A stretch of 22,930 nucleotides of DNA from Candidatus Margulisiibacteriota bacterium (lineage in GTDB: Bacteria > Margulisbacteria > WOR-1 > JAKLHX01): contig JAKLHX010000003.1 of NCBI GenBank assembly GCA_022709925.1, positions 1 through 22,930 on the forward strand, written 5' to 3'. Of this stretch, positions 12,950 through 21,013 are shown piece after piece. The first letter of the stretch is position 1, and the number at the start of each line of letters is the position of its first letter. The notes beneath the pieces are model-generated. The model had not been told where the DNA came from and did no database searches. It saw only the letters and a list, made by a program, of their open reading frames with translations. A program made the translations under genes and the position numbers.

Positions 12950-14197
12950 ATGCGAAAAGTCCTTATATTTTCGGAAGATAAAGACTTATGTGATTCCCTG
13001 GAATCATATCTCAAAGAGACCTGCCTCGTAAGATGTATGACAGAGCTCGAAAAAGTGATCGACCATTTAAGGCAAAAATCCTCGGACATACTCGTGATCG
13101 ATAACGACAGCGACAATTTCAAAGGCATAGAATCTTACAAGACGATCAGGTCCGTTGTCCCGCGAGTGAAAACAATAATGCTGTCCAGGTCTCCCGATGT
13201 TTCTTTCGCCGTCAATGCGTCAAAGCTCGGTGTTCTGGACTATCTGAACAAGCCCCTCCCTCCAGAAAGGGTCCTCGAATCCATAAACAAGATACTTGGT
13301 TTGCAGGAGGACCTTGGCGCCGTTGCAGTCCCTGAAGGCGCAGGGATCTGGTGGCAGGGGACAAGCCTGTGCATACGCGATTTCCTTGACAGGATAAAAG
13401 AGTCAGGGGGATCGGACAAAAATATCCTTCTTGTTTTGGAAAGCGGCATGTCAGGGGAGCAGATAACGCGTGTGATACATGAGAACAGTCTTAATAAAAA
13501 AAGAAAATTCGTCTCTTTTGATCTGGCATCGTTTGAAAAGGAATCTTCGGAAGCTATGTTCTGGAATTCCATAAAACAACTTTTGGCGGATAATCCTGAC
13601 GGGTTCTCATCCTCTTCCGATTATTCGGGGACTATATATTTGAACGGCTTTGACGTCCTTCCCGCTCATTTTAAGACCAGCATACTCAATTTCCTCAACA
13701 ATAAAAGAGGCGAGAAGATAGACTCTACCATAAGGATAGTCCTTGGAGCCGGAACAAAACAGGGCATGGATGGCTTCATTGAATTAGCGGTTCCGCCTTT
13801 GAGGGATAGAAAAGAGGATATCCCGATCCTAGTGAAGTCCCTTGTAGAGATGTTCGCATCAAAATACGGCAAGACCGTAAAAGGCGCGGATTTTGATGTT
13901 TTCGATATCCTTTTGTCTTACGACTGGCCCGGGAACTATGAAGAACTTTCGCTGGTCATAGAATCATCGGTATTAAAATGCCAAAACGGCATTGTCTCCT
14001 TGTGCGATGTTCCGGTAGATTTTAAGATGGTATTAGCCCATTCTTTGAGGAAGGCGATCGGGTCGAGCGATCTTTCGCTGACATCCTCCCAGTCTGAATT
14101 CAAAAAAACCCTTGTGGAGACTTTGTCCGCGTATTCTTCAGGCAATATAGATCCGGTGGCAAAACTCCTCGATGTCCCGAAAACACTGTTAGAGTGA
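12950..14197 (+). CDS. NtrC-like response regulator with degenerate ATPase domain
   Basis: 415 residues from ATG 12950. The receiver domain (1-117) keeps its acidic pair (E9, D10), phosphoacceptor Asp51, Ser79, Tyr98 and Lys101. Residues about 135-345 align with a sigma-54 activator AAA+ domain, but the catalytic parts are lost. Walker A GESGTGKE is replaced by ESGMSGEQ (164-171) with no lysine, the GAFTGA loop is missing, Walker B LFLDE reads IYLNG (229-233), and WPGNVREL reads WPGNYEEL (326-333). The surroundings survive (VPPLRDRKEDIPILVKSLVE). The C-terminal Fis-like helix-turn-helix (from about 383) stops within the second helix (KLLDVPKTLLE). Probably a non-ATPase phospho-signalling protein or a decaying regulator. 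It overlaps the 3' end of glmM by 9 nt. Confidence 0.8.
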   Translation: MRKVLIFSEDKDLCDSLESYLKETCLVRCMTELEKVIDHLRQKSSDILVIDNDSDNFKGIESYKTIRSVVPRVKTIMLSRSPDVSFAVNASKLGVLDYLNKPLPPERVLESINKILGLQEDLGAVAVPEGAGIWWQGTSLCIRDFLDRIKESGGSDKNILLVLESGMSGEQITRVIHENSLNKKRKFVSFDLASFEKESSEAMFWNSIKQLLADNPDGFSSSSDYSGTIYLNGFDVLPAHFKTSILNFLNNKRGEKIDSTIRIVLGAGTKQGMDGFIELAVPPLRDRKEDIPILVKSLVEMFASKYGKTVKGADFDVFDILLSYDWPGNYEELSLVIESSVLKCQNGIVSLCDVPVDFKMVLAHSLRKAIGSSDLSLTSSQSEFKKTLVETLSAYSSGNIDPVAKLLDVPKTLLE

Positions 14198-15556
14198 GCG
14201 GACGGCCCTTTTTACTTCTTCTATCCTGTTTTGCGTGACCTTTATGTCCAGGCCTTCGGCGATGATCCTGATTATAGGTTCCGTGTTCGATGACCTTATG
14301 TGTAGCCATCCGTCGCTGAAATCTATTTTGATCCCGTCGGTCTTGTTTATCTTTTCTGATGCGTAAAGTTTCTCTATCGAAGAAAGTATCTTGTTGGGAT
14401 CGCTTGAAACGGACAGCTCGACCTTATCTTTTATCATCGAATACTTCGGCATCCCCGACACTATGAGGGAAAGTTTTTTGCCGGATGCCGCGAGCATAGT
14501 GAGTATCAATCCTATCCCCGCGATGCTGTCCCTGCCAAGCCCTACAACAGGCCAGATTATCCCTCCGTTGCCTTCGCCGCCTATGACCGCTCCGGTCTCT
14601 TTTATTTTTTCTGAAACATTGACTTCGCCTACTTTTGTGCGGATCACCTTCGCTCCGAAGCCGGAAGCTATGTCCTCGTTTATCCTGCTCGTTGAAAGAT
14701 TGGTCACCAGGACTTTTTTTCCTGCGGACCTGTCGCGGGACAATATGAACATGGCGGCCAGGGCAAGAGAATATTCCTCTCCGATCGCGACGCCCTCATC
14801 CGATACGATCGAAAGCCTGTCGGCATCAGGGTCCTGAGCGAACCCTATATCAGCATTGAACTTTTTTACGACCTCACAGAGATGAGAAAGGTTCTGCGGT
14901 ATCGGTTCAGAGCCTCTGGGAGGGATCTTTTTTGTATCCGTGTTTATTGCGATTATTTCGCACCCGAGTTCTTTCAGGAATTTTTGTGTGATCACCGATC
15001 CTGCGCCGTTGCAGCAGTCTATCGCGACCTTGAACCCTTTGTTCCTTATTGCGGTCACGTCAATGCTGCTCTTTACGAGTTCTATGTGTTTGTCGAGGGC
15101 TGTCGGGTCCTTTTTGCATAAAGAACCGATGAGCGTTTCTTCTTTCGGTGTTTTTGCGGTCTTTTGGATATCTTCATATATCGATATAAGCTCTTTTGCC
15201 TGTGTCTCGTTGAGGAATATCCCGTCCTGTCTTACGAATTTAAGCCCGTTCCATTCCGGAGGATTGTGGCTTGCAGTGATTATTATGCCTCCGTCCGCTT
15301 TATTGTTCCTTACCGCTATTTGCGTAGTGGGGGTAGGCGCTATCCCTATATCGATAACTTGGCAGCCTCTCGCGCACAATTCGCTTATTACGATGCTCTT
15401 TACGTGTTCGCCTGAAAGTCTCGTGTCAGACCCTATAACGATCTTCCCTTTATCCGTATATTCTGCAAAAGCGTTCGCAAAATTCCTTACGACTTCGTCC
15501 GTGAGGGACTGTCCTGCTATCCCTCTGATCCCGGATATGCTGATCTTTAGCGTCAT
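14189..15556 (-). CDS. glmM: Phosphoglucosamine mutase / phosphohexomutase
   Basis: 455 residues of the alpha-D-phosphohexomutase family, converting GlcN-6-P to GlcN-1-P on the route to UDP-GlcNAc. Active-site serine Ser96 in TASHNPPEWNG, metal loop DPDADR (242-247), sugar-binding GEGNGG (327-332) and phosphate-binding RSSNTEP (421-427) are all present. Classical bacterial GlmM has DGDGDR and GEQSGH, so these motifs are closer to archaeal-type GlmM/phosphomannomutase. Phosphomannomutase or dual activity is therefore possible. The nearby GlmU-type gene favours GlmM. An extended -10 ends 9 nt before the ATG; no ribosome site is visible. Confidence 0.85.
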   Translation of the reverse strand: MTLKISISGIRGIAGQSLTDEVVRNFANAFAEYTDKGKIVIGSDTRLSGEHVKSIVISELCARGCQVIDIGIAPTPTTQIAVRNNKADGGIIITASHNPPEWNGLKFVRQDGIFLNETQAKELISIYEDIQKTAKTPKEETLIGSLCKKDPTALDKHIELVKSSIDVTAIRNKGFKVAIDCCNGAGSVITQKFLKELGCEIIAINTDTKKIPPRGSEPIPQNLSHLCEVVKKFNADIGFAQDPDADRLSIVSDEGVAIGEEYSLALAAMFILSRDRSAGKKVLVTNLSTSRINEDIASGFGAKVIRTKVGEVNVSEKIKETGAVIGGEGNGGIIWPVVGLGRDSIAGIGLILTMLAASGKKLSLIVSGMPKYSMIKDKVELSVSSDPNKILSSIEKLYASEKINKTDGIKIDFSDGWLHIRSSNTEPIIRIIAEGLDIKVTQNRIEEVKRAVRSL

Positions 15557-15565
15557 ACAAAAAGC

Positions 15566-15574
15566 ATTATAGCA
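15566..15574 (-). promoter_or_regulatory. glmM extended -10, near-leaderless
   Basis: On the minus strand TGCTATAAT, core ending at 15566, 9 nt before the glmM ATG (15556). The predicted leader is 0-3 nt. It is divergent from the promoter at 15580-15607, whose -35 lies 5 nt away. Confidence 0.62.
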
Positions 15575-15579
15575 AACAC

Positions 15580-15607
15580 TTGAGCGAATTGACTTGTCTG
15601 TTATAAT
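15580..15607 (+). promoter_or_regulatory. Promoter of the LigB-like/AMMECR1 pair
   Basis: TTGAGC (15580-15585), a 16-nt spacer ending TGT, and TATAAT (15602-15607). The extended -10 ends 10 nt before the ATG at 15618, giving a leader of about 3 nt without a Shine-Dalgarno. An in-frame TTG at 15594 lies inside this promoter and is rejected as a start. Confidence 0.68.
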
Positions 15608-15617
15608 ATTCCTACCT

Positions 15618-16421
15618 ATGACAGGGAAGATCGTCTATGGAATGATATCTCCTCATCCTCCTCTGTTGATACCTCAAATAGGAGGGGCCAGGATAAAGGA
15701 CGTAGAGAAGACCAAAAGAGCTCTAGAAAACGCCGCAAAAAGCCTTGTGTCTTTTGACCCTGATACGGTGATCATAATAACTCCGCACGGTGAAATATCC
15801 CGGACGACCGTACATATATATGCAAGCCAGGTCCTCGAAGGCGATTTTTCCATGTTCGGCCTTCCAAAAGTAAAGATCTCATGCAAGGGAGATAGCGAAC
15901 TCGCTAACAAAATAGCCGCTGACTGCCGGCATGAAAATATCTTTGCGACGGCAATACCGGAATCGTTCCTGGACCACGGCATCACGGTCCCTCTGCATTT
16001 TTTAATATCGGCAGGGTTCAAAAAAAAGATCCTTCCCGTTACTATATCTCTGGTCTCTTTGAGAGAGCTTTTTGAGTTCGGAAGGTTCTTGGCCGGATGT
16101 GCGGGGTCTTCCGGGAAAAAGATCGCGATCGTGGCCTCCGCCGATATGTCTCACCGGTTGACGGCAGAGGCTCCTTCAGGATACAGCCCTAAAGGCAGGG
16201 TCTTTGACGAAAAACTTGTGGCCTTGGTAAAAGAGGGCAATGTTAAGGGGGTCATAGAGTTCGATCCTATTCTTGCAGAGGAAGCCGGACAGGACGCCCT
16301 ATGGTCAATTGCTATGCTTTTAGGCGCGCTTGACGGAAAAAACTTTAAGCCGGAAGTCCTGTCTTACGAGGGCCCTTTTGGAGTAGGATATATGGTGGCC
16401 AAATACGAGGGAGCATTATAA
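15618..16421 (+). CDS. LigB-like class III extradiol dioxygenase-fold protein
   Basis: 267 residues from ATG 15618. It resembles the LigB-type domain (COG3885) found next to or fused to AMMECR1: GMISPHPPLLIPQIGG (His13), DTVIIITPHGEISR, FLDHGITVPLHFL and IVASADMSHRL hold the His/Asp/Glu residues expected around the metal centre. The family is related in fold to MEMO, but the PHAGY motif of true MEMO proteins is absent. Biochemical function is not established. The AMMECR1 gene starts on the next base after this stop, so the pair acts as one unit. The radical SAM member of the AmmeMemoRadiSam set is not in the window. Confidence 0.83.
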   Translation: MTGKIVYGMISPHPPLLIPQIGGARIKDVEKTKRALENAAKSLVSFDPDTVIIITPHGEISRTTVHIYASQVLEGDFSMFGLPKVKISCKGDSELANKIAADCRHENIFATAIPESFLDHGITVPLHFLISAGFKKKILPVTISLVSLRELFEFGRFLAGCAGSSGKKIAIVASADMSHRLTAEAPSGYSPKGRVFDEKLVALVKEGNVKGVIEFDPILAEEAGQDALWSIAMLLGALDGKNFKPEVLSYEGPFGVGYMVAKYEGAL

Positions 16422-16931
16422 ATGACGCATCCGTTGGTTGATCTCGCCAGAAAAGCGATAGAGGTATTTATAAGGAAAGGCCGTATCCTTGAAGTCCCTT
16501 CAGCGCTCACGGAAGAGATGAAGCAAAAAGCAGGAGTATTCGTTTCTCTGCATAAGATGGAGGATCTCAGGGGATGCATAGGGACTTTCATGCCCACTCA
16601 GGAGAATGTCGCGAAAGAGATCATCATGAACGCTATATCCGCCGCCGCAAGGGACCCAAGGTTCTCTCCCGTTGAAGAAGAAGAGCTTGATGATCTGGAG
16701 ATATCTGTCGATGTCCTTTCTGCGCCTGAGCCGGTCAAAGACATTTCAGAACTTGATGCAAAAAAATACGGGGTCATAGTGTCGGCAGGTCCCAGACGAG
16801 GATTGCTTCTTCCGGACCTTGAAGGAGTGGACACTCCGCAGCAGCAAATAGCCATATGCAGGAGAAAAGCGGGGATTTCCGAAAAAGAGCCTGTTCAATT
16901 GTTTAAATTTGTGGTAAAAAGATATCATTAG
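16422..16931 (+). CDS. AMMECR1-domain protein (AmmeMemoRadiSam system protein A)
   Basis: 169 residues forming a single AMMECR1 domain: hydrophobic N-terminal helix LVDLARKAIEVFI, the signature LRGCIGTF (49-56), AISAAARDPRFSPV, ELDDLEISVDVLSAPEPV, GVIVSAGPRRGLLLPDLEGVDT and a C-terminal LFKFVV. The family is widespread and often linked with MEMO/LigB-type and radical SAM partners; its activity is not firmly known. GAGGGAG lies about 8 nt before the ATG, inside the end of the LigB-like gene. In other genomes the two domains often form one protein, so this looks like the split form. Confidence 0.93.
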   Translation: MTHPLVDLARKAIEVFIRKGRILEVPSALTEEMKQKAGVFVSLHKMEDLRGCIGTFMPTQENVAKEIIMNAISAAARDPRFSPVEEEELDDLEISVDVLSAPEPVKDISELDAKKYGVIVSAGPRRGLLLPDLEGVDTPQQQIAICRRKAGISEKEPVQLFKFVVKRYH

Positions 16932-16963
16932 AGGTTTATAAGCCGGATTAGAAAGGGTTTGCG

Positions 16964-18007
16964 ATGATAAAAGTAGGGATAGTAGGAGCGGTAGGTTATG
17001 CGGGGATAGGGATACTTCAGATATTAAAAAGACATCCTGAAGTCCAGATAGTTTGGGTGTCGAGCGAGGAAGCTCATTCAGGTAAAAAGATCTCCGACCT
17101 TAGGCCGTCCCTTAAAGGCTTGTGCGATCTTCCTTGCCATTCACCTGACATAAGCGGCATTATTTCACAGGTTGATGTGATATTTTTGGCGGTGCCGAAC
17201 GGCATAGCAATGAAACTTTCCCCTGCTATCCTTGAAAAAGGGAAGAAAGCAATAGATATCAGCGCTGATTACAGGATAAAAGACCTTGTAGAGTATAAAA
17301 AATGGTATAACATCGAGCATGCCAGCCCTGCACTGGTGGAGAAAGCCGTCTATGGATTGCCGGAGCTTTTCAGGGAAAGGATAAAAGGGGCCACTCTCAT
17401 AGCGAACCCGGGATGTTATCCGACAGCCTCCATATTGGGGACAGCACCGCTGTTAAAAAATAAACTGGTAGATCCAAGAAGCATAGTGATAGACGCAAAG
17501 AGCGGGGTTTCCGGAGCGGGCGCCGCTCTTACCGAGATAACGCATTTCCCGGAATGCAACGAGAACCTGCGGGCTTATGCGGTCGCAGGGCACCGGCACA
17601 ATCCTGAGATAGACCAGATACTCGGCGAGGTCGCCTCTCAGAAGATCACGACCACTTTCACCCCACATCTGATACCGATGAACAGGGGGATACATTCCAC
17701 GATATACGCGACACTTGCAACCAAGATATCCACGGACGATCTTAACGCGATGTACAGGGATTTTTATAAGGGGGCTTTCTTTGTCAGGGTACTTGAAAAA
17801 GGCCGTTTCCCTGCGACAAAATATGTGAGCGGCTCCAACTTCTGCGATATAAATGTCGTTGTTGATGAACGCTCTAGCAGGGTCATCGTCATGTCCGTTA
17901 TAGACAATCTGATAAAAGGAGCGGCCGGCCAGGCTGTCCAGAACATGAACATAATATCCGGTCTCGATGAAAAGACCGGCCTGGACGGGTGTCCTGTATA
18001 CCCATGA
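16964..18007 (+). CDS. argC: N-acetyl-gamma-glutamyl-phosphate reductase
   Basis: 347 residues. It reduces N-acetylglutamyl-phosphate to the semialdehyde with NADPH, the third step of arginine synthesis. Nucleotide-binding GIVGAVGYAGIG at the N-terminus, catalytic Cys151 in NPGCYPT, AKSGVSGAGA, and His210 in AVAGHRHNPEI, followed by PHLIPMNRGI, identify ArgC. Length is normal. AAAGGG lies about 6 nt before the ATG. The gap to the AMMECR1 gene is 32 nt with no clear promoter, so read-through from upstream is possible. It overlaps argJ by ATGA. Confidence 0.97.
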   Translation: MIKVGIVGAVGYAGIGILQILKRHPEVQIVWVSSEEAHSGKKISDLRPSLKGLCDLPCHSPDISGIISQVDVIFLAVPNGIAMKLSPAILEKGKKAIDISADYRIKDLVEYKKWYNIEHASPALVEKAVYGLPELFRERIKGATLIANPGCYPTASILGTAPLLKNKLVDPRSIVIDAKSGVSGAGAALTEITHFPECNENLRAYAVAGHRHNPEIDQILGEVASQKITTTFTPHLIPMNRGIHSTIYATLATKISTDDLNAMYRDFYKGAFFVRVLEKGRFPATKYVSGSNFCDINVVVDERSSRVIVMSVIDNLIKGAAGQAVQNMNIISGLDEKTGLDGCPVYP

Positions 18008-19212
18008 AACAAAAAATAAAAGTTGTTGAAGGCGGGATCTGTGTCCCGGAAGGGTTCCTCTCTACCGGTATCCACTGCGGCATAAAAAAATCAAAGAAAA
18101 AAGACCTTGCACTCATCTATTCTATGTATCTTGCAAAAGTTGCCGGTGTGTTCACGAAAAACAAAGTAAAAGCCGCCCCGGTGATACTTTCCCAGAGAAC
18201 GGTTAAACGCGGCAAAGCCCAGGCTATAGTGATAAATTCCGGCAACGCCAACGCTTGTACCGGGAAAAAAGGGGTTGAAGATGCCGCTTTGATGGCAAGC
18301 GAAACGGCAAAGTCTTTGAGGATAGAAAAAGAGCATGTTCTGGTAGCTTCTACGGGTATCATAGGGCTTCCTATGCCTATGAACAAGATCATTCACGGCA
18401 TATGGTCGGCTTCAAGAATGGTAAAAAAAGATACCGCATGTTCCGCTGCGGAAGCGATACTCACCACCGACCTCAGAAAAAAAGAGATAGCATTAGAGGT
18501 CGTTCTAGGCAAAAATGCCAGGTTTAAGATCGCCGGCATAGCAAAGGGATCCGGAATGATCTGCCCTAATATGGCGACAATGATCGGGGTTATCACTACT
18601 GATGCCGATATAGACCAAAAACTTTTACAGGCGGCATTGAGCGAGGCAGTTGAGGATTCATTCAACATGATAACGGTCGATAATGATATGAGTACTAACG
18701 ATTGTGTCTTTGCGCTTGCCAACGGCAGGGCTTGCAGGATCACCGGCGGGCAGACCTATAAAATATTCGTCGAGGCCTTAAAACAAGTTTGCGTTCATTT
18801 GGCTAAAGAGATAGTCCGCGACGGAGAAGGCGCAAAAAAACTTTTTGAAGTGAACGTAAAAGGCGCGAAGTCCGTGCAGGATGCCAGGTCGGCCGCAAAG
18901 AGCATAGCCGGTTCTAGTCTTGTCAAGTGCGCTGTCTACGGGGCCGATCCAAATATCGGGCGAGTGCTTGCGGCGGCCGGATATTCCGGGGCAGACTTTG
19001 ACCCGGGCAAGATAGAGGTCAAGCTTGAAAAAATGCTGCTCGTAAAGAAAGGCCTTCCCGTAAAATTTGATGCGCCGGCGGCTTCTAATCTCATGAAAAA
19101 GGAACAAATGGTATTTACGGTGAACCTTAATAACGGCAAACACTGCGCGACGGCCTGGGGCTGTGATATGACAGAAGGATATATAGTTATAAATGCCAAG
19201 TACCACACTTGA
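18004..19212 (+). CDS. argJ: Bifunctional ornithine acetyltransferase / N-acetylglutamate synthase
   Basis: 402 residues from ATG 18004, whose ATGA overlap with the argC stop fixes the start better than the GTG 15 nt upstream. ArgJ moves the acetyl group from N-acetylornithine to glutamate, recycling acetate in the cyclic pathway. The self-processing site is CPNMATMIGVITTDA: cleavage between Ala191 and Thr192 frees the nucleophilic Thr. VINSGNANACTG and VASTGIIGLPM (oxyanion region) are also present. Whether it also has acetyl-CoA-dependent synthase activity cannot be read from sequence. argB follows after 17 nt. Confidence 0.97.
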   Translation: MKQKIKVVEGGICVPEGFLSTGIHCGIKKSKKKDLALIYSMYLAKVAGVFTKNKVKAAPVILSQRTVKRGKAQAIVINSGNANACTGKKGVEDAALMASETAKSLRIEKEHVLVASTGIIGLPMPMNKIIHGIWSASRMVKKDTACSAAEAILTTDLRKKEIALEVVLGKNARFKIAGIAKGSGMICPNMATMIGVITTDADIDQKLLQAALSEAVEDSFNMITVDNDMSTNDCVFALANGRACRITGGQTYKIFVEALKQVCVHLAKEIVRDGEGAKKLFEVNVKGAKSVQDARSAAKSIAGSSLVKCAVYGADPNIGRVLAAAGYSGADFDPGKIEVKLEKMLLVKKGLPVKFDAPAASNLMKKEQMVFTVNLNNGKHCATAWGCDMTEGYIVINAKYHT

Positions 19213-19229
19213 AGTAAAGGAAGCCTCTA

Positions 19230-20093
19230 ATGTTTGATGCGCTTATAAAAAGGGCCGAGGTAGTTATGGAGGCCCTGCCTTACCTGCGCAAATTCTATGG
19301 GAAGATCATAGTGATAAAATACGGCGGCAATGCCATGGTGGACCGCGCGCTGAAAGCCAAAGTTATCGAAGCGGTCATACTTCTTAGATATCTTGGAATG
19401 CATCCGGTTCTGGTCCATGGAGGCGGTCCGGAAATAACCAAGGAGCTCAAGAAGAGGAAGATCGAAGTGAAATTCTTGGAAGGGCTGCGGGTTACCGACG
19501 AGCCGACAATGGAAGTCGTTGAAACGGTCCTGGGCAGGGTGAATGCCGGGATCGTATCAATGATAAATAAAGGCGGCCGTATCGCAAAAGGGTTTTCCGG
19601 CAAAAAGGGCAGGGTGATAAAAGCCAGGAAAAGGATATTTTACCGGAACAAGCAAAAGATAGACTTGGGTTTTGTCGGAGATGTTTCTTTTGTCGACGTC
19701 AAACAGCTCAGGGCCGCGATCTCAAGCGGCAGGATCCCAATAATCTCTTCAATAGGAGTTGACGGCAAAGGACGTACCTACAATATTAACGCTGACATAG
19801 TTGCTTCCGAGATCGCTTCTGCGTTGGGGGCCACAAAGTTGATACTTATAACCAACGTAAGAGGGGTATTTGATAAAAAAGACAAGCTTATATCTGCCGT
19901 GAACGCTTCAAAGATCCGCCGGCTTATAAGGAACGGCGTCATTTCCGGCGGCATGATCCCCAAGGTCAGGTGTGCCCTGAAAGCTCTCAAAGATGGGGTT
20001 GAGAAAGTCCACATCATAGACGGAAGGATCCCCCATGCAATATTGCTTGAACTCTTTACCGATGTTGGTATCGGTACCATGGTCGAAAGATAA
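19230..20093 (+). CDS. argB: N-acetylglutamate kinase
   Basis: 287 residues. It phosphorylates N-acetylglutamate, the second step of arginine synthesis. Amino-acid-kinase motifs are intact: VIKYGGNAM (Lys30), LVHGGGPEI (63-69), FLEGLRVTDEPTM, NINADIVASEIASALGA, LILITNVRGVFD and VISGGMIPKV. The N-terminal helix (DALIKRAEVVMEALPYLRKF) before the first strand, and FTDVGIGTMV at the end, are typical of the hexameric, arginine-inhibited class. Feedback inhibition by arginine is therefore likely and fits an ArgJ-type pathway. An AAAGGAAG site precedes the ATG. argD, argF, argG and argH are not in the window. Confidence 0.97.
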   Translation: MFDALIKRAEVVMEALPYLRKFYGKIIVIKYGGNAMVDRALKAKVIEAVILLRYLGMHPVLVHGGGPEITKELKKRKIEVKFLEGLRVTDEPTMEVVETVLGRVNAGIVSMINKGGRIAKGFSGKKGRVIKARKRIFYRNKQKIDLGFVGDVSFVDVKQLRAAISSGRIPIISSIGVDGKGRTYNINADIVASEIASALGATKLILITNVRGVFDKKDKLISAVNASKIRRLIRNGVISGGMIPKVRCALKALKDGVEKVHIIDGRIPHAILLELFTDVGIGTMVER

Positions 20094-20162
20094 ACAAAAG
20101 AAAATTCCCGTGCAAGTTACATCCTATGAACACCGATATCTACTATTAGAGGTTGTGTAATA

Positions 20163-20984
20163 ATGGCAATATCTCCGATAGGTGCCGTAGGTGCCAGTCC
20201 GGTGTACTCATCCCTTTCTTTTAAGGTCGGGATGCCCGGAGAAAAACCGCCCGTACATAATCCGGAAGGCATAGCTGTACGGAGAAGGATCCTGAACGAG
20301 TTCGGTATACAGGTCCTCGACAGCGATGTCAGGTTCTCAAAAGCCGAACTGCTCGTAATAGAGAAAGTCCTCAACGACCTAAAGAAAAAGAAACGCAACC
20401 ATCTGATAGGCGTAAAAGATATAGTCAAGAACAAAGAGCTCAAGATAAGGCTGCTCAAGAACGCCCTTGTCCATGCCGGCGGGGCTTATGTTGCAGAGCA
20501 AAAGAGAGTGTACCTTTTTGACGAACTGCCTCCCGAAGAGATCCCGGAAGTCCTAATACATGAAATAGGGCATGCCGTGAACCATTTTAATCTGTCGTTC
20601 GCGAGGTTCATGGATTTTGTGAAAGAAAGCGGCTGGAACATGAAGGAGATGAGGAGAGTCTTCTTCAACGACAACAAGTTGTATCAGTTCGGGACAAAAG
20701 AATTGGATGTCCCTAAAGATAAGTGGAACAATGTCTGGGAAAGGTTCAGCCTCAACTCTTTGACCAAGGAACAGGATGTCTTCGGCGAGATATTCCTAGA
20801 TATGCCGCAGAAGTCTAATGCTCCCTGGGATAAGAACCCTCTTGAAAAATTTGCCTGGGCGTACGAATGGTTCTACAACAAGAACAAAGCTTTTAAAAAA
20901 ATAGCCGACAGAGCTTACGAGGAAACAGGCGACGACACCCTTAAAAAAGCCTATGAATTCATGCAAAATGAAGTATTTTCTTGA
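20163..20984 (+). CDS. Soluble HEXXH zincin-like metallopeptidase of unknown role
   Basis: 273 residues, no signal peptide. VLIHEIGHAVNHF (H133, E134, H137) is a clear gluzincin-like zinc site; the third ligand could be Glu228 in NPLEKFAWAYEWF. The region before it (GAYVAEQKRVYLFDELPPEEIPEV) resembles the strand and loop ahead of the active helix in lethal-factor-like zincins. The first 30 residues are Ala/Ser/Gly/Pro-rich (MAISPIGAVGASPVYSS) and unlike a domain, possibly a flexible tail or secretion signal of another kind. AGAGG lies 10 nt before the ATG, a weak ribosome site. Substrate unknown. It sits alone between argB and the GlcD-type gene. Confidence 0.78.
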   Translation: MAISPIGAVGASPVYSSLSFKVGMPGEKPPVHNPEGIAVRRRILNEFGIQVLDSDVRFSKAELLVIEKVLNDLKKKKRNHLIGVKDIVKNKELKIRLLKNALVHAGGAYVAEQKRVYLFDELPPEEIPEVLIHEIGHAVNHFNLSFARFMDFVKESGWNMKEMRRVFFNDNKLYQFGTKELDVPKDKWNNVWERFSLNSLTKEQDVFGEIFLDMPQKSNAPWDKNPLEKFAWAYEWFYNKNKAFKKIADRAYEETGDDTLKKAYEFMQNEVFS

Positions 20985-21007
20985 TCCGCGCTTTTTGATG
21001 ATAAAAT
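20981..21007 (+). promoter_or_regulatory. Promoter of GlcD-type gene, leaderless start
   Basis: TTGATC (20981-20986; its first bases overlap the upstream gene's last codon and stop), a 15-nt spacer ending TGA, and TAAAAT (21002-21007). The box ends 6 nt before the ATG at 21014, predicting a leaderless mRNA. Confidence 0.55.
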
Positions 21008-21013
21008 GGGCTC

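Noticed and set aside
15594..15617. TTG start for the LigB-like gene at 15594
   Set aside because: The stretch contains the extended -10; family similarity begins at the ATG 15618.
17989..18003. GTG start for argJ at 17989
   Set aside because: ATG 18004 gives the usual ATGA overlap with argC and the expected ArgJ N-terminus.
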